A stretch of 60,521 nucleotides of DNA from an uncultured Bacteroides sp. (GTDB lineage: Bacteria; Bacteroidota; Bacteroidia; Bacteroidales; Bacteroidaceae): assembly GCA_949296575.1 (NCBI GenBank), contig CASFPE010000025.1, forward strand, positions 1-60,521, given 5' to 3'. Below the pieces are notes generated by a model. It worked only from the letters and a program-made list of their open reading frames with translations, made no database searches and had not been told where the DNA came from. Shown one piece after another: positions 8,225-17,072 of this stretch (position 1 is its first letter; each line of letters starts with the position of its first letter). The position numbers and the translations under genes are program-made.

Positions 8225-11200
8225 TCAATATTCATCCCACGCCTTGATGGCCAAGTCGTCCACCGACATTGTGCAGAAGGCATTGATGAAAGCACTGGCC
8301 AAACGCGCGTTGGTGATGAGCGGGATGTTCAAATCAATGGCCGCCCTGCGGATTTTGTAACCGTTGGTCAATTCGCCTGCCGTCAGGTTCTTAGGGATGT
8401 TCACCACCATGTCTATTTCCTTGTTGTGGAGCATGTCCAACGCTTGCGGATGGCCATCCTCGCTGGGCCAGAAGACGCGGATGTTCTCTACACCGTTCTC
8501 GGAAAGGAACTTGGACGTGCCGCCCGTGGCATACAGCCGGTAACCCTTCTTCTGCAACTGGCGCGCAGCTTGAAGCATGTCCACCTTTTGCTTAGGACCA
8601 CCTGTGGAAAGAAGCACGCTCCGCTCCGGAATGCGGTAGCCCACGGAAAGCATCGCCTTGAGAATGGCGCAGGAAGTGTCTTCGCCCAAACAACCCACTT
8701 CGCCCGTGCTGGCCATGTCCACGCCTAATACAGGGTCGGCCTTCTGCAAACGGTTGAAAGAAAACTGGCTGGCCTTGATGCCCACATAATCCAACTCGAA
8801 GAGGTTCTTGTCCGGCCTCTCCACAGGAAGGCCCAGCATGACCTTCGTAGCCAGTTCGATAAAGTTAATCTTCAGTACCTTGCTGACGAACGGGAAAGAG
8901 CGGCTGGCACGAAGGTTGCACTCAATCACCTTGATGTCGTTGTCCTTCGCCAAATACTGGATGTTGAAAGGCCCCGATATGTTCAATTCCTTGGCAATGC
9001 GACGGGAAATGTTCTTGATGCGGCGCACGGTCTCCACATACAGTTTCTGCGGCGGGAACTGTATCGTGGCATCCCCGGAATGCACGCCGGCGAACTCGAT
9101 ATGCTCGCTGATGGCGTAGGCAATGATTTCACCCTTGTCGGCCACAGCATCCATCTCCACTTCTTTGGCATGCTCGATGAACTGGCTCACCACTACCGGA
9201 TGTTTCTGGCTGACGTTGGCCGCAAGTTTCAAGAAACGTTCCAATTCTTCTTGGTTGGAACAAACGTTCATCGCCGCGCCGCTCAACACATAGCTGGGAC
9301 GCACCAGTACCGGGAAACCCACCTTTGCCACGAAAGCGTTGATGTCGTCCATCGAGGTCAGTGCGCTCCACTCCGGCTGGTCTACTCCGATGCGGTCAAG
9401 CATGGCGGAAAACTTGTCGCGGTCCTCGGCATTGTCGATGCTCTGCGCGGAAGTCCCCAAGATATGCACCTTCTGGGCGTCCAAACGCATCGCCAAGTTA
9501 TTGGGAATCTGCCCGCCGGTGGACACAATCACGCCATGCGGGTTCTCCAATTCCAAGATGTCCATGACCCGCTCAAACGTCAGTTCATCGAAATAAAGCC
9601 GGTCACACATGTCATAGTCCGTGGACACTGTTTCCGGGTTATAATTGATCATCACGCTCCGCCAACCTTCCTTGCGGATAGTGTTCAATGCCTGCACACC
9701 GCACCAATCAAACTCCACAGACGAGCCGATGCGATACGCCCCCGACCCCAACACCACAATGCTGCGGCGGTCGCCCAGATAATTCACATCGTTCTCAATG
9801 CCATTGTAGGTCAAGTACAGGTAATTGGTCTGCGCCGGATACTCAGCCGCCAATGTGTCGATTTGTTTCACCACCGGCACAATGCCCAAGCTTTTCCGAT
9901 AATTACGAATCTTTAAGATGGCATCCTCACCGTCCATCCGCCGGTCCATGCCCAAGGCACGGGCTATTTGGAAATCTGTAAAACCTTGGCATTTGGCTTT
10001 CCGAAGAAGGGCTGTGCCGATGTTCTCGTCGGAACAAGCCCGAAGTTCGTTGTCCGTCTCCATGATGCCGTGCAGCTTTTGCAAGAACCACTTGTCTATC
10101 TTTGTCAACTCGTGGATGTGATCCACCGTATACCCCGCACGCATTGCCTTTGAAATGACAAAGATACGTTTGTCCGTAGGTTCATGCAAAGCTTTGTCAA
10201 GGTCAGGAATCACCAGCTCCCTGTTCTCCACAAAGCCATGCATCCCCTGTCCTATCATGCGAAGCCCTTTTTGGATAGCTTCCTCAAAGGTGCGGCCGAT
10301 AGCCATCACCTCGCCCACCGATTTCATGGAACTGCCCAATTCACGGTCAACACCGTGGAATTTTCCCAAATCCCAACGGGGAATCTTGCAAACCACATAA
10401 TCCAACGCAGGCTCAAAGAAAGCACTCGTCGTCTTCGTCACTGAATTCTTCAAGTCAAACAACCCATAGCCCAACCCTAATTTAGCAGCAACAAAAGCCA
10501 ATGGATAACCTGTAGCCTTAGAGGCCAAAGCCGATGAACGGCTCAAACGGGCATTCACCTCAATGACGCGGTAATCTTCGCTTTCAGGGTCGAAAGCATA
10601 CTGCACATTGCACTCACCCACAATGCCGATATGGCGGATAATGCGAATGGCCAGTTCACGCAACTTATGGTATTCGGAATTGGTCAACGTCTGCGAAGGG
10701 GCAATCACAATAGATTCTCCTGTATGAATGCCCAACGGGTCGAAATTCTCCATGTTGCACACGGTAATGCAATTGTCGAAACGGTCGCGCACCACCTCGT
10801 ATTCAATTTCCTTCCAACCTTTCAACGACTTTTCAACCAGCACTTGCGGGGAAAACGAGAATGCTTTCTCTGCCAAGATGTTCAATTGTTCCTCATTGTC
10901 ACAGAATCCAGAACCTAAGCCGCCCAAAGCGTATGCAGCACGGATAATGACAGGATAGCCCACTTCGCGTGCAGCACGCCGGGCATCCTCAATGTTTTCC
11001 ACCGCCTCGCTCTTGATAGTCTTCACATGAATTTCATCCAATTTGCGGACAAACAGTTCACGGTCCTCCGTATCCATGATAGCCTGCACAGGAGTGCCTA
11101 ATACCTGCACATTATATTTCTCCAACACTCCGTTCTGGTGAAGGGCAACCCCGCAATTCAAGGCCGTTTGCCCGCCAAAAGCAAGCAAGATGCCATCCGG

Positions 11201-11446
11201 GCGTTCTTTCGCAATAATTTTCTCCACGAAATATGGCGTCACAGGCATAAAATAAACCTTGTCGGCCACGCCTTCAGATGTCTGCACTGTCGCAATATTC
11301 GGATTGATAAGAACCGTTTCAAGCCCTTCTTCTTTCAAAGCCTTCAAAGCCTGCGAACCTGAATAGTCAAACTCACCAGCCTCGCCAATCTTCAGCGCAC
11401 CGGAACCTAACAACAAGACTTTCTTTATATTCTCTTTCATGTTCAT
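8225..11446 (-). CDS. carB: Carbamoyl-phosphate synthase large subunit
   Basis: A full-length 1073-residue enzyme. It makes carbamoyl phosphate from glutamine-derived ammonia, bicarbonate and two ATP, for pyrimidine and arginine synthesis. It has two homologous ATP-grasp halves, each starting with the same Rossmann motif (VLLLGSGALKIGEAGEFDYSG at residue 10, and VVLGSGAYRIGSSVEFDWCG near 560), and a C-terminal MGS-type allosteric domain ending with FINAFCTMSVDDLAIKAWDEY. Two in-frame start codons (11446 and 11440) lie close together and either is possible. It follows carA by 13 bp and must be its partner. Confidence 0.97.
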   Translation of the reverse strand: MNMKENIKKVLLLGSGALKIGEAGEFDYSGSQALKALKEEGLETVLINPNIATVQTSEGVADKVYFMPVTPYFVEKIIAKERPDGILLAFGGQTALNCGVALHQNGVLEKYNVQVLGTPVQAIMDTEDRELFVRKLDEIHVKTIKSEAVENIEDARRAAREVGYPVIIRAAYALGGLGSGFCDNEEQLNILAEKAFSFSPQVLVEKSLKGWKEIEYEVVRDRFDNCITVCNMENFDPLGIHTGESIVIAPSQTLTNSEYHKLRELAIRIIRHIGIVGECNVQYAFDPESEDYRVIEVNARLSRSSALASKATGYPLAFVAAKLGLGYGLFDLKNSVTKTTSAFFEPALDYVVCKIPRWDLGKFHGVDRELGSSMKSVGEVMAIGRTFEEAIQKGLRMIGQGMHGFVENRELVIPDLDKALHEPTDKRIFVISKAMRAGYTVDHIHELTKIDKWFLQKLHGIMETDNELRACSDENIGTALLRKAKCQGFTDFQIARALGMDRRMDGEDAILKIRNYRKSLGIVPVVKQIDTLAAEYPAQTNYLYLTYNGIENDVNYLGDRRSIVVLGSGAYRIGSSVEFDWCGVQALNTIRKEGWRSVMINYNPETVSTDYDMCDRLYFDELTFERVMDILELENPHGVIVSTGGQIPNNLAMRLDAQKVHILGTSAQSIDNAEDRDKFSAMLDRIGVDQPEWSALTSMDDINAFVAKVGFPVLVRPSYVLSGAAMNVCSNQEELERFLKLAANVSQKHPVVVSQFIEHAKEVEMDAVADKGEIIAYAISEHIEFAGVHSGDATIQFPPQKLYVETVRRIKNISRRIAKELNISGPFNIQYLAKDNDIKVIECNLRASRSFPFVSKVLKINFIELATKVMLGLPVERPDKNLFELDYVGIKASQFSFNRLQKADPVLGVDMASTGEVGCLGEDTSCAILKAMLSVGYRIPERSVLLSTGGPKQKVDMLQAARQLQKKGYRLYATGGTSKFLSENGVENIRVFWPSEDGHPQALDMLHNKEIDMVVNIPKNLTAGELTNGYKIRRAAIDLNIPLITNARLASAFINAFCTMSVDDLAIKAWDEY

Positions 11447-11459
11447 TCTCTTTTAGGAT

Positions 11460-12539
11460 TTACAATAGCTTGGCAAACTCATCGAACAGGAATTCCGTAT
11501 CCGTCGGCCCGCTGGCCGCTTCCGGATGGAACTGGGCAGAAAACCAAGGATTCGCCACATGGCGGATTCCTTCATTAGAACCATCATTCATGTTGATAAA
11601 CAAAGGTTCCCAGCCATTGCCCAAAGTATTGTTGTCCACTGCATAGCCATGGTTCTGCGAAGTAATGAAACAACGGTTGGTACCTACCATGCGCACCGGC
11701 TGGTTATGGCTGCGATGGCCGTACTTCAATTTATATACATTTGCTCCACCGGCCTTTGCCAACAGCTGGTTGCCCATGCAGATGCCGAATAGCGGCAATT
11801 TTTCATTGTGCATCGCCTTGCGGATATTCTGCACAGCCGCATCACAAGTATCCGGGTCACCGGGTCCATTGCTGATGAACAAGCCATCAAACTCCAAGCC
11901 ATTGAAATCATAATCCCAAGGCACCCGAATCACTTCCAGTCCACGCTTTAATAAGCAACGGATAATATTGGCTTTCACGCCACAATCCACCAAAACCACT
12001 TTCTTTCCAGCACCTTCATTGTAACGGATGACTTCCTTGCAACTCACGCGGTCTACATAGTTCACTTCCCCATAATTCTCGGCTTCCACAACGGCATCAT
12101 CCTTGCCATCGTCAAATAAGATACGCCCCATCATCACGCCATGCTCGCGCAATTTCTTTGTCAAGGTTCTTGTATCAATGCCTGTGATACCGGGAATATG
12201 TTCTCGTTTCAACCAATTGGCCAAGCTTTCCACCGCATTCCAATGACTGTACTCCACAGAATAGTCTGCCACAATAATTGCTTCTGCATGAATCTTCTCA
12301 CTTTCCATGAACGTGGGTATGCCGTTGGCTTCAATGGTGAAAGGCGGCACGCCGTAATTGCCCACCAACGGATAAGTCAGCACCATAAGTTGCCCGGCAT
12401 AAGACGGGTCAGTCAAACTCTCCGGATAACCTGTCATGGCTGTATTGAACACCACTTCGCCTGCCACAGGCTTTTCATAGCCGAACGACTGCCCGTGAAA
12501 GCGGGTGCCGTCGTCGAGGATAAGGGTTACGTTTCTCAT
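11460..12539 (-). CDS. carA: Carbamoyl-phosphate synthase small subunit (glutaminase)
   Basis: A 359-residue subunit: N-terminal CPSase_sm domain (LILDDGTRFHGQSFGYEKPVAGEVVFNTAMTGYPE region) and a C-terminal class I glutamine amidotransferase with the nucleophile cysteine in LFGICMGNQLL and the His/Glu pair in SAQFHPEAASGP. It supplies ammonia to CarB. Its ATG overlaps the stop of the small membrane-protein gene upstream by 4 bp (ATGA), which indicates translational coupling within the operon. Confidence 0.97.
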   Translation of the reverse strand: MRNVTLILDDGTRFHGQSFGYEKPVAGEVVFNTAMTGYPESLTDPSYAGQLMVLTYPLVGNYGVPPFTIEANGIPTFMESEKIHAEAIIVADYSVEYSHWNAVESLANWLKREHIPGITGIDTRTLTKKLREHGVMMGRILFDDGKDDAVVEAENYGEVNYVDRVSCKEVIRYNEGAGKKVVLVDCGVKANIIRCLLKRGLEVIRVPWDYDFNGLEFDGLFISNGPGDPDTCDAAVQNIRKAMHNEKLPLFGICMGNQLLAKAGGANVYKLKYGHRSHNQPVRMVGTNRCFITSQNHGYAVDNNTLGNGWEPLFINMNDGSNEGIRHVANPWFSAQFHPEAASGPTDTEFLFDEFAKLL

Positions 12540-12754
12540 TCTTTATGTAGTTCGTTATTGTTGTTGTTCTTCTTATCTGATTTCACTTTATACTGATAGT
12601 AGGCATAAGCTATCGCAATGCCCAAAACCAAGCCCAAACCCACGTTGTGCCACGCACTTCCGATGGCCACGCCAAACAACATGCCGAAGCAGACGTAAGT
12701 GGCAAGGCCATTTTTATTTTGCTCTTCCTTTTGCTTTTCTTCCCCTTCTTCCAT
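12536..12754 (-). CDS. Small glycine-rich two-helix membrane protein A
   Basis: A 72-residue protein with a charged N-terminus (MEEGEEKQKEEQNKNG), then a hydrophobic stretch of about 32 residues rich in glycine and small residues (YVCFGMLFGVAIGSAWHNVG, then LGLVLGIAIAYAYYQ), enough for a helical hairpin, and a lysine/asparagine tail. It resembles the neighbouring small protein in pattern (GxxFGxxxxxxxN...LGxxxG), so the two look like tandem paralogs. Function unknown. The 4-bp overlap with carA and the 7-bp gap to its paralog place it firmly inside the nucleotide operon. Confidence 0.75.
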   Translation of the reverse strand: MEEGEEKQKEEQNKNGLATYVCFGMLFGVAIGSAWHNVGLGLVLGIAIAYAYYQYKVKSDKKNNNNNELHKE

Positions 12755-12761
12755 ACGCTTT

Positions 12762-12941
12762 TTAATTGGACTTGTCCTTCTTTATCTTCTTCAGCCCGGG
12801 TTCCACCAGCCCGAAGCACACGCCAAGAGGCAGCCAAAGGGCAATGTTGTCGAAGATGATGCCGAACATTACGCCAAGAGCCACGCCCATGACAAACCAT
12901 TCGCCGCTGATGCTGGATTTCTTTTTGCTTCTTTCACCCAT
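12762..12941 (-). CDS. Small glycine-rich two-helix membrane protein B
   Basis: A 59-residue protein when started at the ATG at 12941, only 4 bp after the purF-like stop; an upstream in-frame start at 12977 would overlap that gene and is less likely. The charged lead (MGERSKKKSS) is followed by WFVMGVALGVMFGIIFDN and LPLGVCFGLVEPG, two short hydrophobic helices separated by a conserved Asn, and ends in KKIKKDKSN. It is a paralog of protein A by pattern. No function can be assigned. Confidence 0.7.
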   Translation of the reverse strand: MGERSKKKSSISGEWFVMGVALGVMFGIIFDNIALWLPLGVCFGLVEPGLKKIKKDKSN

Positions 12942-12945
12942 GCGC

Positions 12946-14829
12946 TTAGAATTGATAAACCTGCTCAATGTAATCAATGAACGCCTTGTTCAACATCTTC
13001 ACTCCGCCCGGCGTGGGATAGTTGCCGCTGAAGTACCAGTCGCCCGCATGATCCGGGCAAGCAGCATACAGCCCTTCCAACGTTTGAAATACAATCTGCA
13101 CTTGGGCATTCGTACCTGCAGGAGTCAGCATCTCCACCATCTTGGCAGAAATTTCTTCAGCAGTGAATGGAGCGTAAATATCTTTCACATAATTCACCAT
13201 CTGCTCTTTGGGAAGGTTTTCCTGCGCTTTTGATTTCCGATAAGCAGCAGCTATGATATCTTTCATTTCGCGTTCTTTCAGCAATTCCACCGCCGCCCGG
13301 AAAGCGATAAACTCGCTCATCTTTGACATGTCGATGCCATAATAATCCGGATAACGCACTTGAGGCGATGACGACACAATGACAATTTTTTTAGGATGCA
13401 GACGGTCAAGGATGCCGATGATGCTTTGCCTCAGCGTAGTGCCGCGCACAATGCTGTCATCGATAATGACCAAATTGTCTACACCAGGCTGCAAACTTCC
13501 GTATGTGATGTCATACACATGGGCGGCAAGGTCATTGCGACTGTTCCCTTCTGCAATAAAAGTGCGCAATTTGATGTCCTTCACAGCCACTTTCTCACTG
13601 CGGATGCGCCATGAAAGGATTTTCTCCAATTCTTCATGGTCAGGATGATGCCCCAATGTTTCTATCTCTTTCACCTTCAGTTCGTTCAGGTAATTGTCAA
13701 ATCCTTCCAGCATGCCATAGAAAGCAGTCTCTGCGGTATTGGGAATAAAAGAAAAGACAGTGTGTTTCACATCATAATCCACTGCTTTCAGAATAGAATC
13801 TACCAATTGCTTCCCCAATTGCTTGCGTTCACGGTAAATGCCGGCATCGCTTCCCCGGCTGAAGTAAATACGTTCGAAAGAACAAGGCTTCACTTCTTTC
13901 GGCTTGTTGATTTGCACCAAACGCATTTTCCCTTCTTTGTTGACCAGCAAGGATTGCCCTGGCTGCAACTCATTGACCGAATCCATCGAGACGTTTAGCA
14001 CAGTCTGTATCACCGGCCGTTCCGATGCCAACACAATAATCTCATCATCTTTATACCAGAAAGCAGGACGGATTCCCCAAGGATCGCGCACAGCAAATGC
14101 CTCGCCGCTGCCTGTCAATCCGCAAATCACATAACCGCCATCCCATATCTGGCTGGAACGCTTCAATACGTTGCTCAAATCAACATGCCCTTCAATGGCA
14201 TGTGTGACCTCCATCCCTTTCAAGCCTTCTTCTTTGTACTTGCGATAAAGGCGTTCCACTTCGCGGTCCAAGCAATGCCCCAATTGTTCCAACATGATGT
14301 AAGTATCGGCATACTTCCTAGGATGTTGCCCTATGGCTGTGATTTCTTGAAATACTTCATCTACATTTGTCAAATTGAAATTGCCGCAAATGGCCAAATT
14401 CTTTGCGCGCCAATTGTTCCGCCGCAAAAAAGGATGCACATACGACAAACCGCTTTTCCCTGTCGTGCTGTAACGCAAATGCCCCATATACACTTCGCCA
14501 GCAAAAGGCAGGCAACGTGCTGCATATCCAGCATCTGCCAATTGTTCAGGCGACAAGTCGCGGAAATTTTCCATGACCGTATTGAAAATCTCAGTAATGG
14601 CGCCTGTACCCAAAGCACGTTCACGGAACATGTATTCCTCGCCGGGGGCAGCTTCCAGTTTCACACAAGCAAGTCCCGCGCCTTCTTGCCCACGATTGTG
14701 CTGTTTTTCCATCAAAAGGTAAAGCTTGTTGAGCCCGTACATCCACGTCCCATACTTTTGCTGGTAATACTCAAGCGGCTTGAGGAGGCGTATCATCGCC
14801 ACGCCGCATTCATGCTTCAATGGTTCCAT
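12946..14829 (-). CDS. Long amidophosphoribosyltransferase (PurF) family protein
   Basis: A 627-residue Ntn-type glutamine amidotransferase/phosphoribosyltransferase. The conserved N-terminal nucleophile cysteine is at residue 8 (MEPLKHE|CGVAMIRL), implying a 7-residue propeptide that is cleaved, as in Bacillus PurF. The PRPP-binding loop is present as LVIIDDSIVRGTTLRQS. At 627 residues it is much longer than classical PurF (about 470-510), with extra sequence around 360-420 and at the C-terminus. Bacteroidales usually have a separate standard PurF, so this paralog may have a related but distinct role; I leave the symbol blank. I start at the ATG at 14829; the codon before it is GTG. It leads the operon with carA and carB. 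Confidence 0.85.
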   Translation of the reverse strand: MEPLKHECGVAMIRLLKPLEYYQQKYGTWMYGLNKLYLLMEKQHNRGQEGAGLACVKLEAAPGEEYMFRERALGTGAITEIFNTVMENFRDLSPEQLADAGYAARCLPFAGEVYMGHLRYSTTGKSGLSYVHPFLRRNNWRAKNLAICGNFNLTNVDEVFQEITAIGQHPRKYADTYIMLEQLGHCLDREVERLYRKYKEEGLKGMEVTHAIEGHVDLSNVLKRSSQIWDGGYVICGLTGSGEAFAVRDPWGIRPAFWYKDDEIIVLASERPVIQTVLNVSMDSVNELQPGQSLLVNKEGKMRLVQINKPKEVKPCSFERIYFSRGSDAGIYRERKQLGKQLVDSILKAVDYDVKHTVFSFIPNTAETAFYGMLEGFDNYLNELKVKEIETLGHHPDHEELEKILSWRIRSEKVAVKDIKLRTFIAEGNSRNDLAAHVYDITYGSLQPGVDNLVIIDDSIVRGTTLRQSIIGILDRLHPKKIVIVSSSPQVRYPDYYGIDMSKMSEFIAFRAAVELLKEREMKDIIAAAYRKSKAQENLPKEQMVNYVKDIYAPFTAEEISAKMVEMLTPAGTNAQVQIVFQTLEGLYAACPDHAGDWYFSGNYPTPGGVKMLNKAFIDYIEQVYQF

Positions 14830-15034
14830 CACTGCGTTTTTAAAACAAAGATTACCAAATCTTTACAGACATGTCGAAGGCAACCCTCGCGTTTTTTCTC
14901 TGGATATCCGCCAACATGCCGTTTTTTTCATGGCAAATATACAAACTATTATTGGAAAACACCCCGGGAAAAGGCATTTTTCCAAAGCTATCCTTTTCGC
15001 TATCCGCAAGAAAAGCTAAAATCGTGCGGGCAAA

Positions 15035-15062
15035 AGAAAAGGGAGAAATCTCCTTCTCCCTC
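15035..15062 (-). terminator. Intrinsic terminator after def, end of the sulfation operon
   Basis: The stem GGGAGAA (15041-15047) pairs with TTCTCCC (15054-15060) around a 6-nt loop. On the minus strand it is followed by TTTTCTTTTG. It lies 10 bp after the def stop. The remaining part of 14830-15034 shows only weak promoter-like sequence for the purF-like gene. Confidence 0.75.
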
Positions 15063-15070
15063 TCATAGTC

Positions 15071-15628
15071 CTACAATTTCACGGCTTTAACCTTATAGCT
15101 GCATCTTACTTTGCCCTTCAACATGGCATTCAACTTTGCCCGGAGCATCTGCTTGCGCAAAGGCGACAAATGGTCGATAAACAAGTTGCCCTCCAGATGG
15201 TCGAACTCATGCTGCATCACTCTGGCCAAAAAGCCTTCCACCCATTCATCGTGTTCTTGCAAGCTCTCATCCAAGTATTTCACATGAATGCGATTGTATC
15301 GTTTCACGCTTTCATGAATGCCGGGCAAGCTCAAGCAGCCTTCTTCCATATTTTCCACCTCGCCTTCCCGTTCCAAGATATGCGCATTGATGTATGCCTT
15401 TCGGAAACCTTTGTATTCAGGATAATCATCAGATATCACATCCAAATTGATGACCACCACCCGGATGGGCAATCCTACCTGAGGAGCCGCAAGCCCAACG
15501 CCGTCGGCATGGTCCATAGTCTCAAACATATTGGTTATCAAATCTTTCAACCCCGGATAATCTGGAGTGATATCTTCAGCAACCTTACGCAGTACAGGCT
15601 GCCCATATACATAAATAGGTAATATCAT
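15071..15628 (-). CDS. def: Peptide deformylase
   Basis: A 185-residue metallo-enzyme that removes the formyl group from new proteins. All three motifs are present: [20 protein letters not shown] (metal cysteine) and QHEFDHLEG (two metal histidines and the catalytic glutamate). The length is normal. It lies 28 bp after ruvX and ends the long minus-strand gene series. Confidence 0.96.
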   Translation of the reverse strand: MILPIYVYGQPVLRKVAEDITPDYPGLKDLITNMFETMDHADGVGLAAPQVGLPIRVVVINLDVISDDYPEYKGFRKAYINAHILEREGEVENMEEGCLSLPGIHESVKRYNRIHVKYLDESLQEHDEWVEGFLARVMQHEFDHLEGNLFIDHLSPLRKQMLRAKLNAMLKGKVRCSYKVKAVKL

Positions 15629-15656
15629 AACACTTGGTTTATTATCGCATAAAAAA

Positions 15657-16079
15657 TCATTTCATCATCCGTTTCGTTTCCATATATGTCTGGAGGATTA
15701 TTGTCGCGCTGATTTCATCCACCAAAGCCTTGTTCATCCTGGCCTTTTTCCGCAATCCTCCGTCAAGCATTGCCTGATGAGCCAACACGGAAGTATAGCG
15801 TTCATCCACATATTCAATGGGCAGTTCTGGCAACACTTTCTTCAAACGAGCTACTACCGGACGGATATAAGCCATGCTTTCCGACAGTTCACCCGATGTC
15901 TGGCGTGGAAATCCCACAACGATGCAGTCCACTTTTTCCTTTTGCACGTATTCCTGCACGAAACTCACCACTTCATGCGTAGGCACTGTGGCCAGCCCGT
16001 TAGCTATCAACTGCAACGGGTCAGTGGCTGCCACTCCTGTGCGTTTCTTCCCAAGGTCCAAAGAAAGGATTCTTCCCAT
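15657..16079 (-). CDS. ruvX: Putative pre-16S rRNA nuclease / Holliday junction resolvase-like protein (YqgF/RuvX)
   Basis: A 140-residue RNase H-fold protein. It begins [20 protein letters not shown], where DLGxKRxGVA is the family signature with the first catalytic aspartate, has [16 protein letters not shown] and ends with [11 protein letters not shown] and [14 protein letters not shown], supplying the other acidic residues. YqgF matures the 5' end of 16S rRNA. It is followed by def, a pairing seen widely in Bacteroidales. Confidence 0.92.
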   Translation of the reverse strand: MGRILSLDLGKKRTGVAATDPLQLIANGLATVPTHEVVSFVQEYVQKEKVDCIVVGFPRQTSGELSESMAYIRPVVARLKKVLPELPIEYVDERYTSVLAHQAMLDGGLRKKARMNKALVDEISATIILQTYMETKRMMK

Positions 16080-16082
16080 CGT

Positions 16083-17066
16083 TTAATATACTAAACGCAC
16101 ATTGTCAACCCACAACACATTTCCCGGCGACCCAATGTAAGCACCTCCATGGCTGGAAGCGAACTGCAAGACCATATGGGTAGGGACATCATTCGCATCC
16201 CCCCAACCTTCTTCTTGAATCACCACATTGTCGCCTTTGCTGTTCATCGTGTAACGTTCCTGATCCTGTATCTTCATCCATTCTTCCACATAATACGGAT
16301 CCTTGCGGATGTCGCCATAATGAATAGGATAAGTGGCATCGTTCACCCAATCGCCTGTATCCTTATCGTAACGCACCACCATCGTACCGACGCGCAAGGC
16401 ATGTATTTTGCCATCTTCGTCCTCCCACCGCTTCTGCAAAAGCAGGATGGCCACAGGATGGTCCTTTCCCTTCACCTTCTTCTTGGCCGAAAAACCATTG
16501 CAATACACACGGTTTTCCTCGCCCGACATCTTCACCTTATAGTCAAAGCGCAGTGCCTTGGGCTTCTCCGTGAAAGGAATCCCCATATCAAGCTTCTTCA
16601 TCGGGTCTCTCGCGCCGGTGATGGGTTCATGGATGGAACCGGCAAACAAAGAACCTGCGGCAATGACTTCGATGTCGATAAACCCGAACACTTTTACGCT
16701 TTCATAACGGGTTTCCAAACGGGCACAATAACCATCACCCCGTTTTTCCGGGAACACGGAAACATTCGTCTTATGAATGCCCATCACCTTGGCGTAGATA
16801 TTGGAAGTGGCCCACGGCGAACCTCCTAGGTTCTTGTAAGGCTCATTCTTCTCAATGGTTTGCGTAGGGCCTACGGCATACACTGATTTAGTGGCACCAC
16901 CGATGATGCCCGACTCATGAATGATTCGTGTCACCCATTGGTCCATATCCCCATATGGCATAGGGGCAACCCTCTCTTGAGCATGTAAAGGCGAAACCGC
17001 CCCGCATCCCATCAAGAATGCGGCGATGCAAATCATATGTTTTTTCCTCATTCCAACTGCATTCAT
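16083..17066 (-). CDS. Exported PCMD-domain protein
   Basis: A 327-residue protein with an N-terminal export signal (RKKHMICIAAFLMGCGAVSPLHAQE) that can be read either as a lipobox (LMGC) or as a signal peptidase I site (LHA|QE). The body matches the PCMD family (putative carbohydrate metabolism domain), a beta-sandwich found in Bacteroidetes surface proteins: GGSPWATSNIY, PKALRFDYKVKMSG, PIHYGDIRKDPYY and the end segment HGGAYIGSPGNVLWVDNVRLVY. The start could also be the Met at 17051. Its position 6 bp after the sulfotransferase gene suggests a link to sulfonated glycans or lipids at the surface, which is inference. Confidence 0.75.
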   Translation of the reverse strand: MNAVGMRKKHMICIAAFLMGCGAVSPLHAQERVAPMPYGDMDQWVTRIIHESGIIGGATKSVYAVGPTQTIEKNEPYKNLGGSPWATSNIYAKVMGIHKTNVSVFPEKRGDGYCARLETRYESVKVFGFIDIEVIAAGSLFAGSIHEPITGARDPMKKLDMGIPFTEKPKALRFDYKVKMSGEENRVYCNGFSAKKKVKGKDHPVAILLLQKRWEDEDGKIHALRVGTMVVRYDKDTGDWVNDATYPIHYGDIRKDPYYVEEWMKIQDQERYTMNSKGDNVVIQEEGWGDANDVPTHMVLQFASSHGGAYIGSPGNVLWVDNVRLVY

Positions 17067-17072
17067 ATGTTA

